From Mycolicibacterium madagascariense (GTDB lineage: Bacteria; Actinomycetota; Actinomycetes; Mycobacteriales; Mycobacteriaceae): a stretch of 64,000 nt of DNA. The stretch covers positions 5,084,001 through 5,148,000 of the forward strand of contig NZ_AP022610.1 of assembly GCF_010729665.1 (NCBI RefSeq). The letters run 5' to 3'. A program made the position numbers and the translations under genes. The notes under the pieces were generated by a model. It ran no database searches and was not told the origin of the DNA. It worked only from the letters and a program-made list of their open reading frames with translations. Of the stretch, positions 1 to 10,483 are shown in pieces. Every line of letters begins with the position of its first letter. Position 1 is the stretch's first letter.

Positions 1-128
1 ACAGTGTGGATGAATTACACGGGTGTACTTCGACCTCGTTCCCGCGAGGCTGAACCTCCCGACGCGTCATGCAGGTAAACCGTCGCGAGAATCAGTTTCG
101 AGACCGTCAGGGCGTACGGGGGAAGCCG

Positions 129-163
129 TACAATACTCGTACCACCAATCGGTACACCAGGAG
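129..163 (+). promoter_or_regulatory. Promoter and probable operator of the toxin-antitoxin locus
   Basis: TACAAT at 129-134 fits the mycobacterial -10 consensus TANNNT. Just downstream, GTACC at 139-143 and GGTAC at 151-155 form an inverted repeat around the expected transcription start, a usual place for an operator bound by an antitoxin or the antitoxin-toxin complex. AGGAG at 159-163 is the ribosome binding site for the ATG at 174. No convincing -35 element is seen. The operator role is inferred. Confidence 0.5.
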
Positions 164-173
164 CGATTCAGTC

Positions 174-461
174 ATGACGATCAGCGCTAGTGAGGCTCGG
201 CAGCGCTTGTTTCCCCTGCTCGAGCAGGTCAACAACGATCACGAGCCCGTCCGCATTTCGTCGTAGGCCGGGGAAGCCGTGCTCATGTCCGGCGCCGACT
301 ACGACTCGTGGCAAGAAACGGTGTACCTCTTGCGTTCACCCGAGAACGCGCGTCGTCTCATGGAAGCCGTTGCACGAGACAAGGCGAGCGACCACTCCCC
401 CTCGGTTCAGCGCATTACGACAATCGACGAGCTCGAGGGGATGGCCGGCGGCGCGGAGTGA
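174..461 (+). pseudogene. relJ: RelJ/YefM (Phd-type) antitoxin interrupted by an in-frame TAG
   Basis: The ATG at 174 follows a good AGGAG site. The frame reads [13 protein letters not shown], then stops at TAG 264-266 after 30 codons. The same frame continues without another stop to 461 and encodes the rest of a RelJ-type antitoxin: [12 protein letters not shown], the [16 protein letters not shown] motif and the C-terminal toxin-binding tail. The two parts together are about 95 residues, near the normal family size of about 90. A single base change (AAG or CAG to TAG) would restore the frame. GTG 279 or ATG 285 could restart translation and give a C-terminal fragment of about 60 residues lacking most of the DNA-binding domain. 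Alternatives are a sequencing error or stop-codon readthrough. Confidence 0.75.
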
Positions 462-715
462 GGGCAATTTCCTTCGACCCTGACGGGTGGGAGGACTTTC
501 TCTACTGGCTCGCCTCCGACCGGAAGACGGCCCGAAGGATCACACGCCTCATCGGAGAGATTCAGCGCGACCCCTTCGACGGGATCGGCAAACCTGAACC
601 ACTGAAAGGTGAGCTCTCCGGCTATTGGTCGCGACGGATCGACGATGAGCATCGACTGGCCTATCGGGCCGACGACGAAGAGGTCAAGATCCTCAAGGCT
701 CGCTACCACTACTGA
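458..715 (+). CDS. relK: RelK/YoeB (Txe) family mRNA interferase toxin
   Basis: The 85-residue product matches the Txe/YoeB toxins, which cleave mRNA on the ribosome. It begins [17 protein letters not shown], contains [19 protein letters not shown] and the [14 protein letters not shown] core, and ends in RYHY; the C-terminal His and the core Arg and Glu residues are the ones expected for catalysis. The GTG start overlaps the antitoxin TGA (GTGA at 458-461), so expression should be coupled to the antitoxin frame. The toxin frame itself is intact, although HRLAYR replaces the more usual HRLVYR. The gene converges on hsaB, with only 14 bases between them. The family call is firm; whether the toxin is made or active is unknown because the antitoxin frame is broken. 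Confidence 0.85.
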   Translation: MRAISFDPDGWEDFLYWLASDRKTARRITRLIGEIQRDPFDGIGKPEPLKGELSGYWSRRIDDEHRLAYRADDEEVKILKARYHY

Positions 716-729
716 ACACCAAGACCCCG

Positions 730-1293
730 CTACAGCCAGGTGTCCGCGGTCGTCGTGGTGAGGAACGCATCGAGGTCGTCGCGCCACTGGGCGGGCGAGT
801 TCTTGTCCGGCTCGATGCCCGTGTACTCCCCGCGGTAGAACAGCAGCGGCCGGGGCTTCGTCTTCGGAGGTTCCGACAGTGCGTGCACTGCGCCGAACAC
901 GACGAAGTGGTCGCCGCCATCGTGCACCGAGGCCACCGTGCAGTCGATGTGCGCCAGCGTGCGGTCGATCACCGGTGACCCCAGATGCGAGGGATGCCAA
1001 TCGATTCCGGCGAACTTGTCGGGTTCGCGCGAACCGAAGCGAGCCGAGACGTCCTTCTGGTTCTCGTGCAGGACGTTGACGCAGAATTTACCGCTCGCCT
1101 CGATGGCCTGCCACGACCGCGACACCTTGGTCGGGCAGAACAGCACCAGCGGCGGATCCAGCGACAGCGCGGCGAAGGACTGGCAGGCGAACCCGACGGG
1201 CACGTCCTCGTGCACGGTGGTGATGATCGTGATGCCCGTGCAGAACTGACCGAGCACGTTGCGGAACGCGCGGGGGTCGATCGAGGCGGTCAC
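730..1293 (-). CDS. hsaB: HsaB, flavin reductase of the 3-HSA monooxygenase
   Basis: A 187-residue NADH:flavin oxidoreductase, the same length as M. tuberculosis HsaB (Rv3567c). It supplies reduced FMN to HsaA, which hydroxylates 3-HSA to the catechol 3,4-DHSA in cholesterol A/B-ring degradation. The sequence is typical of the split-barrel FMN reductase family: a FCTGITIITT start, the GFACQSFAALSLDPPLVLFCPTKVSRSW flavin-binding stretch (part of which is quoted here), and GDHFVVFGAV near residue 135. It is the last gene of the hsaADCB run, 4 bases downstream of hsaC, so it should be transcribed from the KstR-controlled promoter ahead of hsaA. The arylamine N-acetyltransferase gene nat that usually follows is not present; a toxin gene lies there instead. 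Confidence 0.95.
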   Translation of the reverse strand: MTASIDPRAFRNVLGQFCTGITIITTVHEDVPVGFACQSFAALSLDPPLVLFCPTKVSRSWQAIEASGKFCVNVLHENQKDVSARFGSREPDKFAGIDWHPSHLGSPVIDRTLAHIDCTVASVHDGGDHFVVFGAVHALSEPPKTKPRPLLFYRGEYTGIEPDKNSPAQWRDDLDAFLTTTTADTWL

Positions 1294-1297
1294 GGGA

Positions 1298-4268
<2,971 letters not shown>

Positions 4269-4316
4269 TGGTTGCCTCCGAACGCTGTGGGGCTGGTAGC
4301 CGAACTCAACAAAGAT

Positions 4317-4330
4317 TAGAACACGTTACG
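4317..4330. promoter_or_regulatory. KstR-type operator, hsaA side
   Basis: TAGAACACGTTACG fits the KstR consensus TnnAACnnGTTnnA except at the last base. It lies about 50 bases before the hsaA start and touches a -10 candidate on the minus strand (TAATCT, 4314-4319), so bound repressor would block hsaADCB transcription. Release is expected by a cholesterol-derived CoA thioester, as known for KstR. Binding is inferred from the motif and the gene context. Confidence 0.75.
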
Positions 4331-4384
4331 ATTCGTGTCGAGTATGGCTTTCCTGCGGCGGCTAGACCTGCGGAAGCAGGTTTT

Positions 4385-4398
4385 TGTAACATGTTCTA
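4385..4398. promoter_or_regulatory. KstR-type operator, kshB side
   Basis: TGTAACATGTTCTA matches TnnAACnnGTTnnA exactly. It overlaps a plus-strand -10 candidate TAGTTT (4397-4402) ahead of kshB. With the box at 4317-4330 it shows that the divergent hsaA and kshB promoters are each under their own KstR site. Confidence 0.85.
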
Positions 4399-4439
4399 GT
4401 TTTGACCCGCCGGACCCCTCGGCAGATGGAGGATCGACC

Positions 4440-5498
4440 GTGATCGACGAGCCGCTCGGCACCCACGTGCTCGAGCTGCAGCTGGCCCGCGTCATCGACG
4501 AGACCGCCGACGCCCGGTCGCTGGTGTTCACGGTGCCGGACGGGGCGCAGATTCCCGCCGACAGGCTGCGCCACGCCCCCGGTCAGTTCCTCACGCTGCG
4601 GGTGCCCAGCGAGCGCACCGGCTCGGTCGCCCGCTGCTACTCGCTGTCGAGTTCGCCGTACACCGACGAGGCCCTGACCGTCACGGTCAAGCGCACGGCT
4701 GGCGGCTACGCGTCGAACTGGCTGTGCGACAACGCCCACGCCGGCATGCTCGTCCACGTGCTCGCCCCGTCGGGCACCTTCGTCCCGAAGGACCTCGACT
4801 CCGACTTCCTGCTGCTGGCGGCGGGCAGCGGCATCACCCCGATGATGGCGATCCTGAAGTCGGCGCTGTCGGAGGGCACCGGCACGGTCACGCTGCTCTA
4901 CGCCAACCGCGACGAGCAGTCGGTGATCTTCGCCGCCGCGCTGCGCGACCTGGCCGCCGAGCACCCGGACCGCCTGACCGTCGTGCACTGGATCGAGAGC
5001 GTGCAGGGACTTCCGACCGCGGCGGCGTTGACCAACCTGGTGCGCCCGTTCGCCGATCGCGAGGCGTTCCTGTGCGGGCCGGGCCCGTTCATGGTGGCCG
5101 CCGAACAGGCGCTGGTGGCCGCCGGCGCCGCGCCGGAACGGATTCACGTCGAGGTGTTCAAGTCGCTGGAGTCCGACCCGTTCGCCGCCGTCGTGATCGA
5201 GGAGGACGACGGCGACGAGGGCCCGGCGACGGCCGTGGTCACGCTCGACGGCGTAACCCAGGAGGTGCGCTGGCCGCGCAGCGCCAAGCTGCTCGACGTG
5301 TTGCTCGACACGGGTCTCGATGCGCCGTTCTCGTGTCGTGAGGGGCACTGCGGAGCCTGTGCCGTACTCGTCAAGAACGGCCGGGTCGACATGGAGGTCA
5401 ACGACGTCCTCGAGGCATCCGACCTCGACGAGGGCCTGATCCTGGCGTGCCAGGCCCGGCCCGCATCGGATTCCGTCGAAGTCACCTATGACGAATGA
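4440..5498 (+). CDS. kshB: KshB, reductase of 3-ketosteroid-9-alpha-hydroxylase
   Basis: A 352-residue reductase that passes electrons from NADH through FAD and a plant-type [2Fe-2S] cluster to the Rieske oxygenase KshA for steroid 9-alpha-hydroxylation. In order: an FAD domain with RCYSLSSSPYTD (near 65-75), an NAD domain with GSGITPMM (near 125) and CGPGPFM (near 215), and a C-terminal ferredoxin domain with CREGHCGAC and a final Cys in LACQARP. The GTG at 4440 is chosen because GGAGGA (4428-4433) sits six bases before it and the product then begins DEPLGTHVLEL as in other KshB proteins; the upstream GTG/ATG codons would place the KstR box inside the gene. The partner kshA is not in the window. 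Confidence 0.92.
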   Translation: MIDEPLGTHVLELQLARVIDETADARSLVFTVPDGAQIPADRLRHAPGQFLTLRVPSERTGSVARCYSLSSSPYTDEALTVTVKRTAGGYASNWLCDNAHAGMLVHVLAPSGTFVPKDLDSDFLLLAAGSGITPMMAILKSALSEGTGTVTLLYANRDEQSVIFAAALRDLAAEHPDRLTVVHWIESVQGLPTAAALTNLVRPFADREAFLCGPGPFMVAAEQALVAAGAAPERIHVEVFKSLESDPFAAVVIEEDDGDEGPATAVVTLDGVTQEVRWPRSAKLLDVLLDTGLDAPFSCREGHCGACAVLVKNGRVDMEVNDVLEASDLDEGLILACQARPASDSVEVTYDE

Positions 5499-5534
5499 CG
5501 CGCGGGCTAGCATTCGCTGAAATTTGGAGGAGAC

Positions 5535-6074
5535 GTGAATCGGTTCGCGGGAAGTCTCGTGGCGGTGCTGGCGCTCGCCGCCGTCTCGCCGGTTGCCCAG
5601 TGCGCCGCGGCAACCAATAGCGCGGTGAGATCGATCGCCGTGGACGACACGACGACGCTGGAGATCCACACCACCGCCAACTGCGTGAAGGCCGACAACC
5701 AGTGTTACTTCGACACCGCGGCGAACCTGCGCGGGGCCGACGGCGCCTACCTCCCGTTCCCCGACGACGTCTACGGTCGGCAGAACACCACCGTGCGCTC
5801 CACCGATCGACTGGTGTACGTGGCCGACTCGGACTTCAACGCCCCCAACACGCGAATGTTCAAGTCCATCAACGACGTCGAGTTCGCGACCGTGTACTTC
5901 GGCGGCGGTCCGCCGGAGAAGTTCATGGTGCACGGCAACACCCGCACGGTCGACTGGAGCACGGGTCAACCGCGGACCGACGCCGGTTACATCGTCTGCG
6001 CCCACATCCAGATCGTGTACGGGGCCGTCAACCTCACCTCGCCGGACGCCTGCGCGCAGACCACCTACGCCTGA
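5535..6074 (+). CDS. Secreted protein of unknown function, Rv3572-like
   Basis: A 179-residue protein with a clear Sec signal peptide (NRFAGSLVAVLALAAVSPVAQC, partly quoted; cleavage likely near residue 25) and no other membrane segment. The GTG start follows GGAGGA at 5526-5531. The mature part is rich in Thr, Asp and aromatic residues, suggesting a beta-sandwich, and has a few Cys residues (in NCVKADNQCYF and near the C-terminus) that could form disulfides outside the cell. Its place after kshB matches Rv3572 of M. tuberculosis, which from memory has no assigned function. It lies 36 bases downstream of kshB and may share its KstR-controlled transcript. Confidence 0.8.
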   Translation: MNRFAGSLVAVLALAAVSPVAQCAAATNSAVRSIAVDDTTTLEIHTTANCVKADNQCYFDTAANLRGADGAYLPFPDDVYGRQNTTVRSTDRLVYVADSDFNAPNTRMFKSINDVEFATVYFGGGPPEKFMVHGNTRTVDWSTGQPRTDAGYIVCAHIQIVYGAVNLTSPDACAQTTYA

Positions 6075-6081
6075 GCCGTCG

Positions 6082-6831
6082 CTACTGGTCGATCTTGCCG
6101 ACGAGCACCGGCTGCGCGCGGTACTCGGTGGGGAACGACTGCTTGAGGGCATCGATCTTGGGCATGTCGTTGATCGCGATGTACGGGTACGACGGGTTCG
6201 AGTTCAAGAAGTCCTGGTGGTACTGCTCGGCCGGGAAGAATCCGGTGTCGGGCGCGACCTTGGTGACGATCGGATCGGGGAAGACCGCCGCGTTCGACAG
6301 CTGAGCGAGATAGGCGTCCGCGACGCGCTGCTGGGTCGGGTTCTGCGCGAAGATCGCCGAACGGTACTGCGTCCCCTCGTCGGGCCCCTGCCGGTCGAGT
6401 TCGGTGGGATCGGTGACGACGGAGAAGTAGATCCGCAGCAGTTGCCCGAAGGTGACCTGGGTGGGGTCGTAGGTGATGCGCACCGACTCGGCGTGCCCGG
6501 TGGTGCCGGTGCTGACCGTCTCGTAGTCGGCCGTGTCCTTCGTGCCGCCCGCGTAACCGGACTCGGCCTGCGTCACGCCGACGACGTGCTGGAAGACCCC
6601 CTGCACGCCCCAGAAGCACCCGCCGGCCAGCACCGCGGTCTCCGAGTGGGCGCCGGTCACGGGCTCGTCGACGGCGGGAGCCGGAACGACGCGGGGCGAC
6701 GACTCGTCGATGCCGGCGAGCACCGCGGGAGTGGGGAGGGTCCCCGACTGGACGCCGAGGAACGCTGCGGCCGCCACGCCGAGCACCGCCAGTCCACTGC
6801 CGACGGCCAGCCGGGCACGGTTCTTCGCCAT
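6082..6831 (-). CDS. msrA: Exported peptide-methionine (S)-S-oxide reductase MsrA
   Basis: A 249-residue MsrA, about 80 residues longer than cytoplasmic forms because of an N-terminal extension: a basic start (AKNRAR), a hydrophobic segment at about 9-28 and a Ser/Pro/Ala-rich linker to about residue 60. The enzyme domain carries the active-site GCFWG with catalytic Cys72, followed by GYAGG, GHAESVRITYDP and EQYHQDF. It should reduce methionine-S-sulfoxide in exported proteins, either anchored to the membrane or secreted. ATG 6831 is preferred over the in-frame codons 36 bases upstream because the basic n-region then begins directly. Divergent from msrB with 101 bases between them; converges on the Rv3572-like gene. 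Confidence 0.85.
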   Translation of the reverse strand: MAKNRARLAVGSGLAVLGVAAAAFLGVQSGTLPTPAVLAGIDESSPRVVPAPAVDEPVTGAHSETAVLAGGCFWGVQGVFQHVVGVTQAESGYAGGTKDTADYETVSTGTTGHAESVRITYDPTQVTFGQLLRIYFSVVTDPTELDRQGPDEGTQYRSAIFAQNPTQQRVADAYLAQLSNAAVFPDPIVTKVAPDTGFFPAEQYHQDFLNSNPSYPYIAINDMPKIDALKQSFPTEYRAQPVLVGKIDQ

Positions 6832-6919
6832 CCCACCAGTGTCCAGCCGGCACCGGGACAAGACCACCGACGGTTGTTACCGGATGCTGACGAAAACGGG
6901 CCCGCCCGCCGGCGCCGCC

Positions 6920-6925
6920 TAGCGT
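6920..6925 (+). promoter_or_regulatory. -10 element of a leaderless msrB promoter
   Basis: TAGCGT fits TANNNT and ends seven bases before the ATG at 6933, so transcription would begin at or next to the start codon. There is no ribosome binding site before that ATG, which fits a leaderless mRNA and supports ATG 6933 over the in-frame GTG at 6924. Confidence 0.5.
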
Positions 6926-6932
6926 GGACGCC

Positions 6933-7454
6933 ATGACGGCCCCACCACGCGCAGCCCTGACCCGTCGACACCTGCTGGTGGGCGCGGTACTGGTCGGCGC
7001 GGTCGCGGGCTGCGGATCGCTGCGCGACGTCGCGGGCGCGGACACCCCGAAGGACTCCACGGAGACGTTCCCGGTCAGCCATTCCGACGCGGTGTGGCGC
7101 CAACTCCTGACCCCCGAGCAGTACGACGTGTTGCGCAACGCCGGCACCGAGGCGCCGTACTCCAGTCCGCTGAACGACGAGCACCGAGCGGGCACGTTCG
7201 GCTGCGCCGGCTGCGCACTCGACCTGTTCTCCTCGACCACCAAGTTCGACAGTGGCACCGGTTGGCCGAGTTTCTGGAAGCCCTTGGACGACGCGGTGAT
7301 TCAGAAGCAGGACGATTCGATTGGCATGTCGCGCACGGAGATTCGCTGCCGACAGTGCGGTGGGCATCTCGGCCACGTATTCGACGACGGCCCCCAGCCG
7401 ACCGGGCTGCGCTATTGCATGGACGGCGTCGCGATGACCTTCCGCCCCGCCTGA
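6933..7454 (+). CDS. msrB: Lipoprotein peptide-methionine (R)-S-oxide reductase MsrB
   Basis: A 173-residue MsrB with a lipoprotein signal peptide: TRRHLLVGAVLVGAVAGC gives a lipidated Cys27. The twin Arg before the hydrophobic stretch hints at, but does not prove, Tat export. The enzyme domain has both zinc-binding pairs, Cys91/Cys94 (CAGC) and Cys139/Cys142 (CRQC), and the catalytic Cys162 in RYCMDGVAMTF. Family segments TGWPSFWKP and GGHLGHVFDDGP are intact. The protein should sit on the outer face of the cytoplasmic membrane and reduce methionine-R-sulfoxide there, complementing MsrA. It converges on fadE34 with a 4-base gap. Confidence 0.9.
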   Translation: MTAPPRAALTRRHLLVGAVLVGAVAGCGSLRDVAGADTPKDSTETFPVSHSDAVWRQLLTPEQYDVLRNAGTEAPYSSPLNDEHRAGTFGCAGCALDLFSSTTKFDSGTGWPSFWKPLDDAVIQKQDDSIGMSRTEIRCRQCGGHLGHVFDDGPQPTGLRYCMDGVAMTFRPA

Positions 7455-7458
7455 GCGA

Positions 7459-9582
7459 TCAGCGCGGCAGGCCGAGGAGTCGCTCGCCGGCGACGGTCAA
7501 CAGGATCTGCTCGGTGCCGCCCGCGATCGACAGGCAGCGGGTGTTGAGCCAGTACCGCACGTCGGGTGAGTCCACGATGCCCGACCCGTCGTGGGAGTCC
7601 ATGATCGTCTCGGCCAGTGACTGCCGGTAGCGCACGCCGATCAGCTTGCGCACGCTCGACGCGGCACCGGGATCGTGTCCGCCGACGGCCATCTGCGCGA
7701 TGAGCCGGTCCAGCAGTGCCCCCACCTGTGCCGCGACGATGAGCACGCCGAGCCGATCCTCTTCGGCGACGTCGATCTCGCGTCCGTCGACGACGTCGAG
7801 CAGGTGTTCCATGCCCTTGTCGAGCGCGCCGCCGGACGCCATCGCGACCCGCTCGTTGGCGAGCGTCGTGCGCGCCAGTGGCCAGCCGCCGTCGACCGGG
7901 CCGACCACCATCTCGTCGGGCACGAAGAGGTCGTCGAAGAACACCTCGTTGAAGAGCTCGTCGCCGGTGATCTCGCGCAGCGGCCGGATGTCGATGCCCG
8001 GCGAGCGCATGTCGACCAGGAAGTACGTGATGCCCTTGTGCTTGGGCGCATCCGGGTTGGTGCGCGCCAGGCAGACGCCCCAGTCGGCGCGGTGCGCGTT
8101 GGACGTCCAGACCTTCTGGCCGGTCAGCTTCCACCCGCCCTCCGCGCGAACGGCCTTGGTGCGCAACGACGCCAGGTCCGAGCCGGCCCCCGGCTCACTG
8201 AACAGCTGACACCAGTACACGTCGCCGGTCAGCGTGCCGGGAATGAACCGCTCGATCTGTTCGGGCGTGCCGTGCTCGAGGATCGTCGGCGCCGCCCACC
8301 ACCCGATCGAGATCTCCGGACGGACGACGCCACCGGCGGTCAGCTCCTGATCGATCACCAGCTGCTCGGCCGGAGATGCGGAGCGCCCGTACGGCTTTGG
8401 CCAGTGCGGCGCCATGAGCCCGGTCTCGGCCAGTGCGCGCTGACGCTCGGCCTCGGGCAGCGCGGCGATGTCGGCGACCGTGGCCGCGACCTCGGGCCGG
8501 ATGCTCTCGGCGTCGGCGACGTCGACGAACAGCTGCCGGCGCACGCCGTCGCGCGTCAGCCTGGCGCTGCGGCGCAACCACTTCGACCGTCCACCGAGGA
8601 ACTGGGCATTGGCGTAGGCCCGCCGCAGATACAGGTGGGCGTCGTGCTCCCACGTGATGCCGATGCCGCCGAGCACCTGGATGCAGTCGCGGGCGTTCAG
8701 CTTCTCGGCGTCGATGCCGATCGCACTGGCGACCGCCACGGCGATGGACAGCTGCGAGGGGTCGGCATCGTCGACGGCGCCCGCGGCGTCCGCCGCCGCC
8801 ACGACGATCTGCTGGGTGCGCAACAGCATCTCGGCGCACATGTGCTTGACGGCCTGGAAGCTACCGATGGGCTTGCCGAATTGCTCACGTACCTTGGCAT
8901 ATTCGGTGGCCGTGTCGAGCAGCCAGCGGGCGAGCCCGGCCGCCTCCGCCGCGAGCACGGTCGCGGTGAGGTCGACGACGCGTTGATGGGACAGATCGAT
9001 TCGGGTGGCCGGTGCGGCGGACAGCTCGACGCTCGCCAGGGGACGCGAGAAGTCGGTGGCCTCCAACCTCTGCACGGTCACGCCCGCGGCGGTGGCGTCG
9101 ACGTAGATCCAGTCCTGTCCGGCGGGCAGGACGAGCACCCCGTCGACGACCCCGCCGAGCACGAACTTCGCCGAACCGGTGGCCGTCGACCCGTCGAAGG
9201 CGATGTCGGAGGACATCGCGACGCCCGCGGTCCGCCGTCCCGAGACGAGCGCGTCGAGCACCTTCTCGTCGGTGATCACCAGGGTCGCCAGCGCGGTCGT
9301 GGCGACCGGGCCGGGCACCAGGGCCGCGGCGGCCTCGTCGACCATGACGCAGAGGTCCTCCACCCCCGCGCCCGCACCGCCGAGTTCCTCGGGCACGGCG
9401 ACGCCGAAGATGCCCAACTCGGCCAGACCGTCGTAGCCCGCGCGCCAGCCCTCGGGGTCGCCCCGCTCGACGCTGCGGACCGCCGCGATGGCGCCCGACG
9501 TGGCAGCCCAACCGCGCACCAAGTCCCGCGCAGCAAACTGCTCATCGGTAATCGTGGCGGATACCGCACCTGTGTGAGCCAT
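7459..9582 (-). CDS. fadE34: FadE34 (ChsE3), fused double acyl-CoA dehydrogenase
   Basis: A 707-residue protein made of two acyl-CoA dehydrogenase domains in tandem, about 1-345 and 350-707, the same build and length as FadE34/ChsE3 of M. tuberculosis. That enzyme dehydrogenates steroid CoA thioesters with a five-carbon side chain during side-chain beta-oxidation. The first half shows WLLDTATEYAKVREQFGKPIGSFQAVKH (partly quoted) and QVLGGIGITWEHDAHLYLRR; the second shows GYWCQLFSEPGAGSDLASL-type flavin segments and a C-terminal AGGTEQILLTVAGERLLGLPR tail. AAGGAGG at 9591-9597 (reverse) precedes the ATG and a perfect KstR box lies 45 bases upstream. Divergent from kstR. Confidence 0.92.
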   Translation of the reverse strand: MAHTGAVSATITDEQFAARDLVRGWAATSGAIAAVRSVERGDPEGWRAGYDGLAELGIFGVAVPEELGGAGAGVEDLCVMVDEAAAALVPGPVATTALATLVITDEKVLDALVSGRRTAGVAMSSDIAFDGSTATGSAKFVLGGVVDGVLVLPAGQDWIYVDATAAGVTVQRLEATDFSRPLASVELSAAPATRIDLSHQRVVDLTATVLAAEAAGLARWLLDTATEYAKVREQFGKPIGSFQAVKHMCAEMLLRTQQIVVAAADAAGAVDDADPSQLSIAVAVASAIGIDAEKLNARDCIQVLGGIGITWEHDAHLYLRRAYANAQFLGGRSKWLRRSARLTRDGVRRQLFVDVADAESIRPEVAATVADIAALPEAERQRALAETGLMAPHWPKPYGRSASPAEQLVIDQELTAGGVVRPEISIGWWAAPTILEHGTPEQIERFIPGTLTGDVYWCQLFSEPGAGSDLASLRTKAVRAEGGWKLTGQKVWTSNAHRADWGVCLARTNPDAPKHKGITYFLVDMRSPGIDIRPLREITGDELFNEVFFDDLFVPDEMVVGPVDGGWPLARTTLANERVAMASGGALDKGMEHLLDVVDGREIDVAEEDRLGVLIVAAQVGALLDRLIAQMAVGGHDPGAASSVRKLIGVRYRQSLAETIMDSHDGSGIVDSPDVRYWLNTRCLSIAGGTEQILLTVAGERLLGLPR

Positions 9583-9626
9583 CGTCGGGCCCTCCTTGGC
9601 CTCGGAGAGAAGGCCATGCTTCTCAC

Positions 9627-9640
9627 TAGAACGTGTTCTA
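9627..9640. promoter_or_regulatory. KstR operator between fadE34 and kstR
   Basis: TAGAACGTGTTCTA matches TnnAACnnGTTnnA exactly and is palindromic apart from the two central bases. It lies in the divergent fadE34-kstR region, so KstR should control both fadE34 and its own gene, as known in other mycobacteria. Confidence 0.88.
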
Positions 9641-9781
9641 ATGGTGACATCGTTCGAACGTCAAGTCGACTGGTATCGCAGCAGCACACGTCGACTGTCC
9701 GGGGGCACGGAGGTGGGAAATTTCGGGATCGCGTGCGTATCGTTTTCACCCAGTGCGTACTACGAAGGAGCTGCCCGCCCC

Positions 9782-10480
9782 ATGTCCAGCTCATCAATCT
9801 CAGCAAGGGAGCCCGCAGCTACCGACCCGGGATCGGGTTCCGGTAGCGCCGCAGGCCCGCGCCAGGTGACGAACGTGGCCGTCCTCGCCGAGTCGGAACT
9901 CGGCTCAGAAGCGCAGCGCGAACGCCGCAAGCGGATCCTCGACGCGACCCTCGCTATCGCCTCGAAGGGCGGTTACGAGGCAGTTCAGATGCGTGCGGTC
10001 GCCGAGCGCGCGGACGTCGCCGTCGGCACGCTGTACCGGTACTTCCCGTCCAAGGTGCACCTGCTGGTGTCGGCGCTCGGCCGCGAGTTCGAACGCATCG
10101 ACGCCAAGACCGACCGGGCCTCCCTGACCGGCGGCACCCCGTACCAACGGCTCAACATGATGGTCGGGAAGTTGAATCGCTCGATGCAGCGCAACCCGCT
10201 GCTGACCGAGGCCATGACGCGGGCCTTCGTGTTCGCCGACGCCTCCGCCGCAGGTGAGGTTGATCACGTCGGCAAGCTCATGGACTCCATGTTCGCGAGG
10301 GCGATGAGCGATGGCGAGCCGACCGAGGACCAGTACCACATCGCCCGCGTCATCTCCGACGTGTGGCTGTCGAACCTGCTCGCCTGGCTGACCCGGCGGG
10401 CATCGGCGACCGACGTCAGCAAGCGTCTGGATCTGGCCGTGCGGCTCCTCATCGGCGACGGCGAGCACCCTAAGATCTGA
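9782..10480 (+). CDS. kstR: KstR, TetR-family repressor of cholesterol catabolism
   Basis: A 232-residue TetR regulator. The block from NVAVLAESELGSEAQRERR onward is nearly the same as M. tuberculosis KstR. The helix-turn-helix is at about 60-95 (AVQMRAVAERADVAVGTLYRYF), followed by the ligand-binding domain with MQRNPLLTEAMTRAFVFAD. It represses steroid side-chain and ring genes and is released by 3-oxo-cholestenoyl-CoA-type ligands. ATG 9782 is chosen because AAGGAG (9765-9770) precedes it; this adds a Ser/Pro/Gly-rich tail of about 35 residues before the conserved start. otsB follows after three bases. Confidence 0.93.
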   Translation: MSSSSISAREPAATDPGSGSGSAAGPRQVTNVAVLAESELGSEAQRERRKRILDATLAIASKGGYEAVQMRAVAERADVAVGTLYRYFPSKVHLLVSALGREFERIDAKTDRASLTGGTPYQRLNMMVGKLNRSMQRNPLLTEAMTRAFVFADASAAGEVDHVGKLMDSMFARAMSDGEPTEDQYHIARVISDVWLSNLLAWLTRRASATDVSKRLDLAVRLLIGDGEHPKI

Positions 10481-10483
10481 GCG

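Noticed and set aside
4335..4439. A longer kshB start at 4335
   Set aside because: It would place a perfect KstR box and the -10 inside the gene; GTG 4440 has a good ribosome site and the family N-terminus.
7675..9846. A 723-codon plus-strand open frame opposite fadE34
   Set aside because: Arg/Gly/Asp-rich translation without domains; fadE34 on the other strand is unmistakable.
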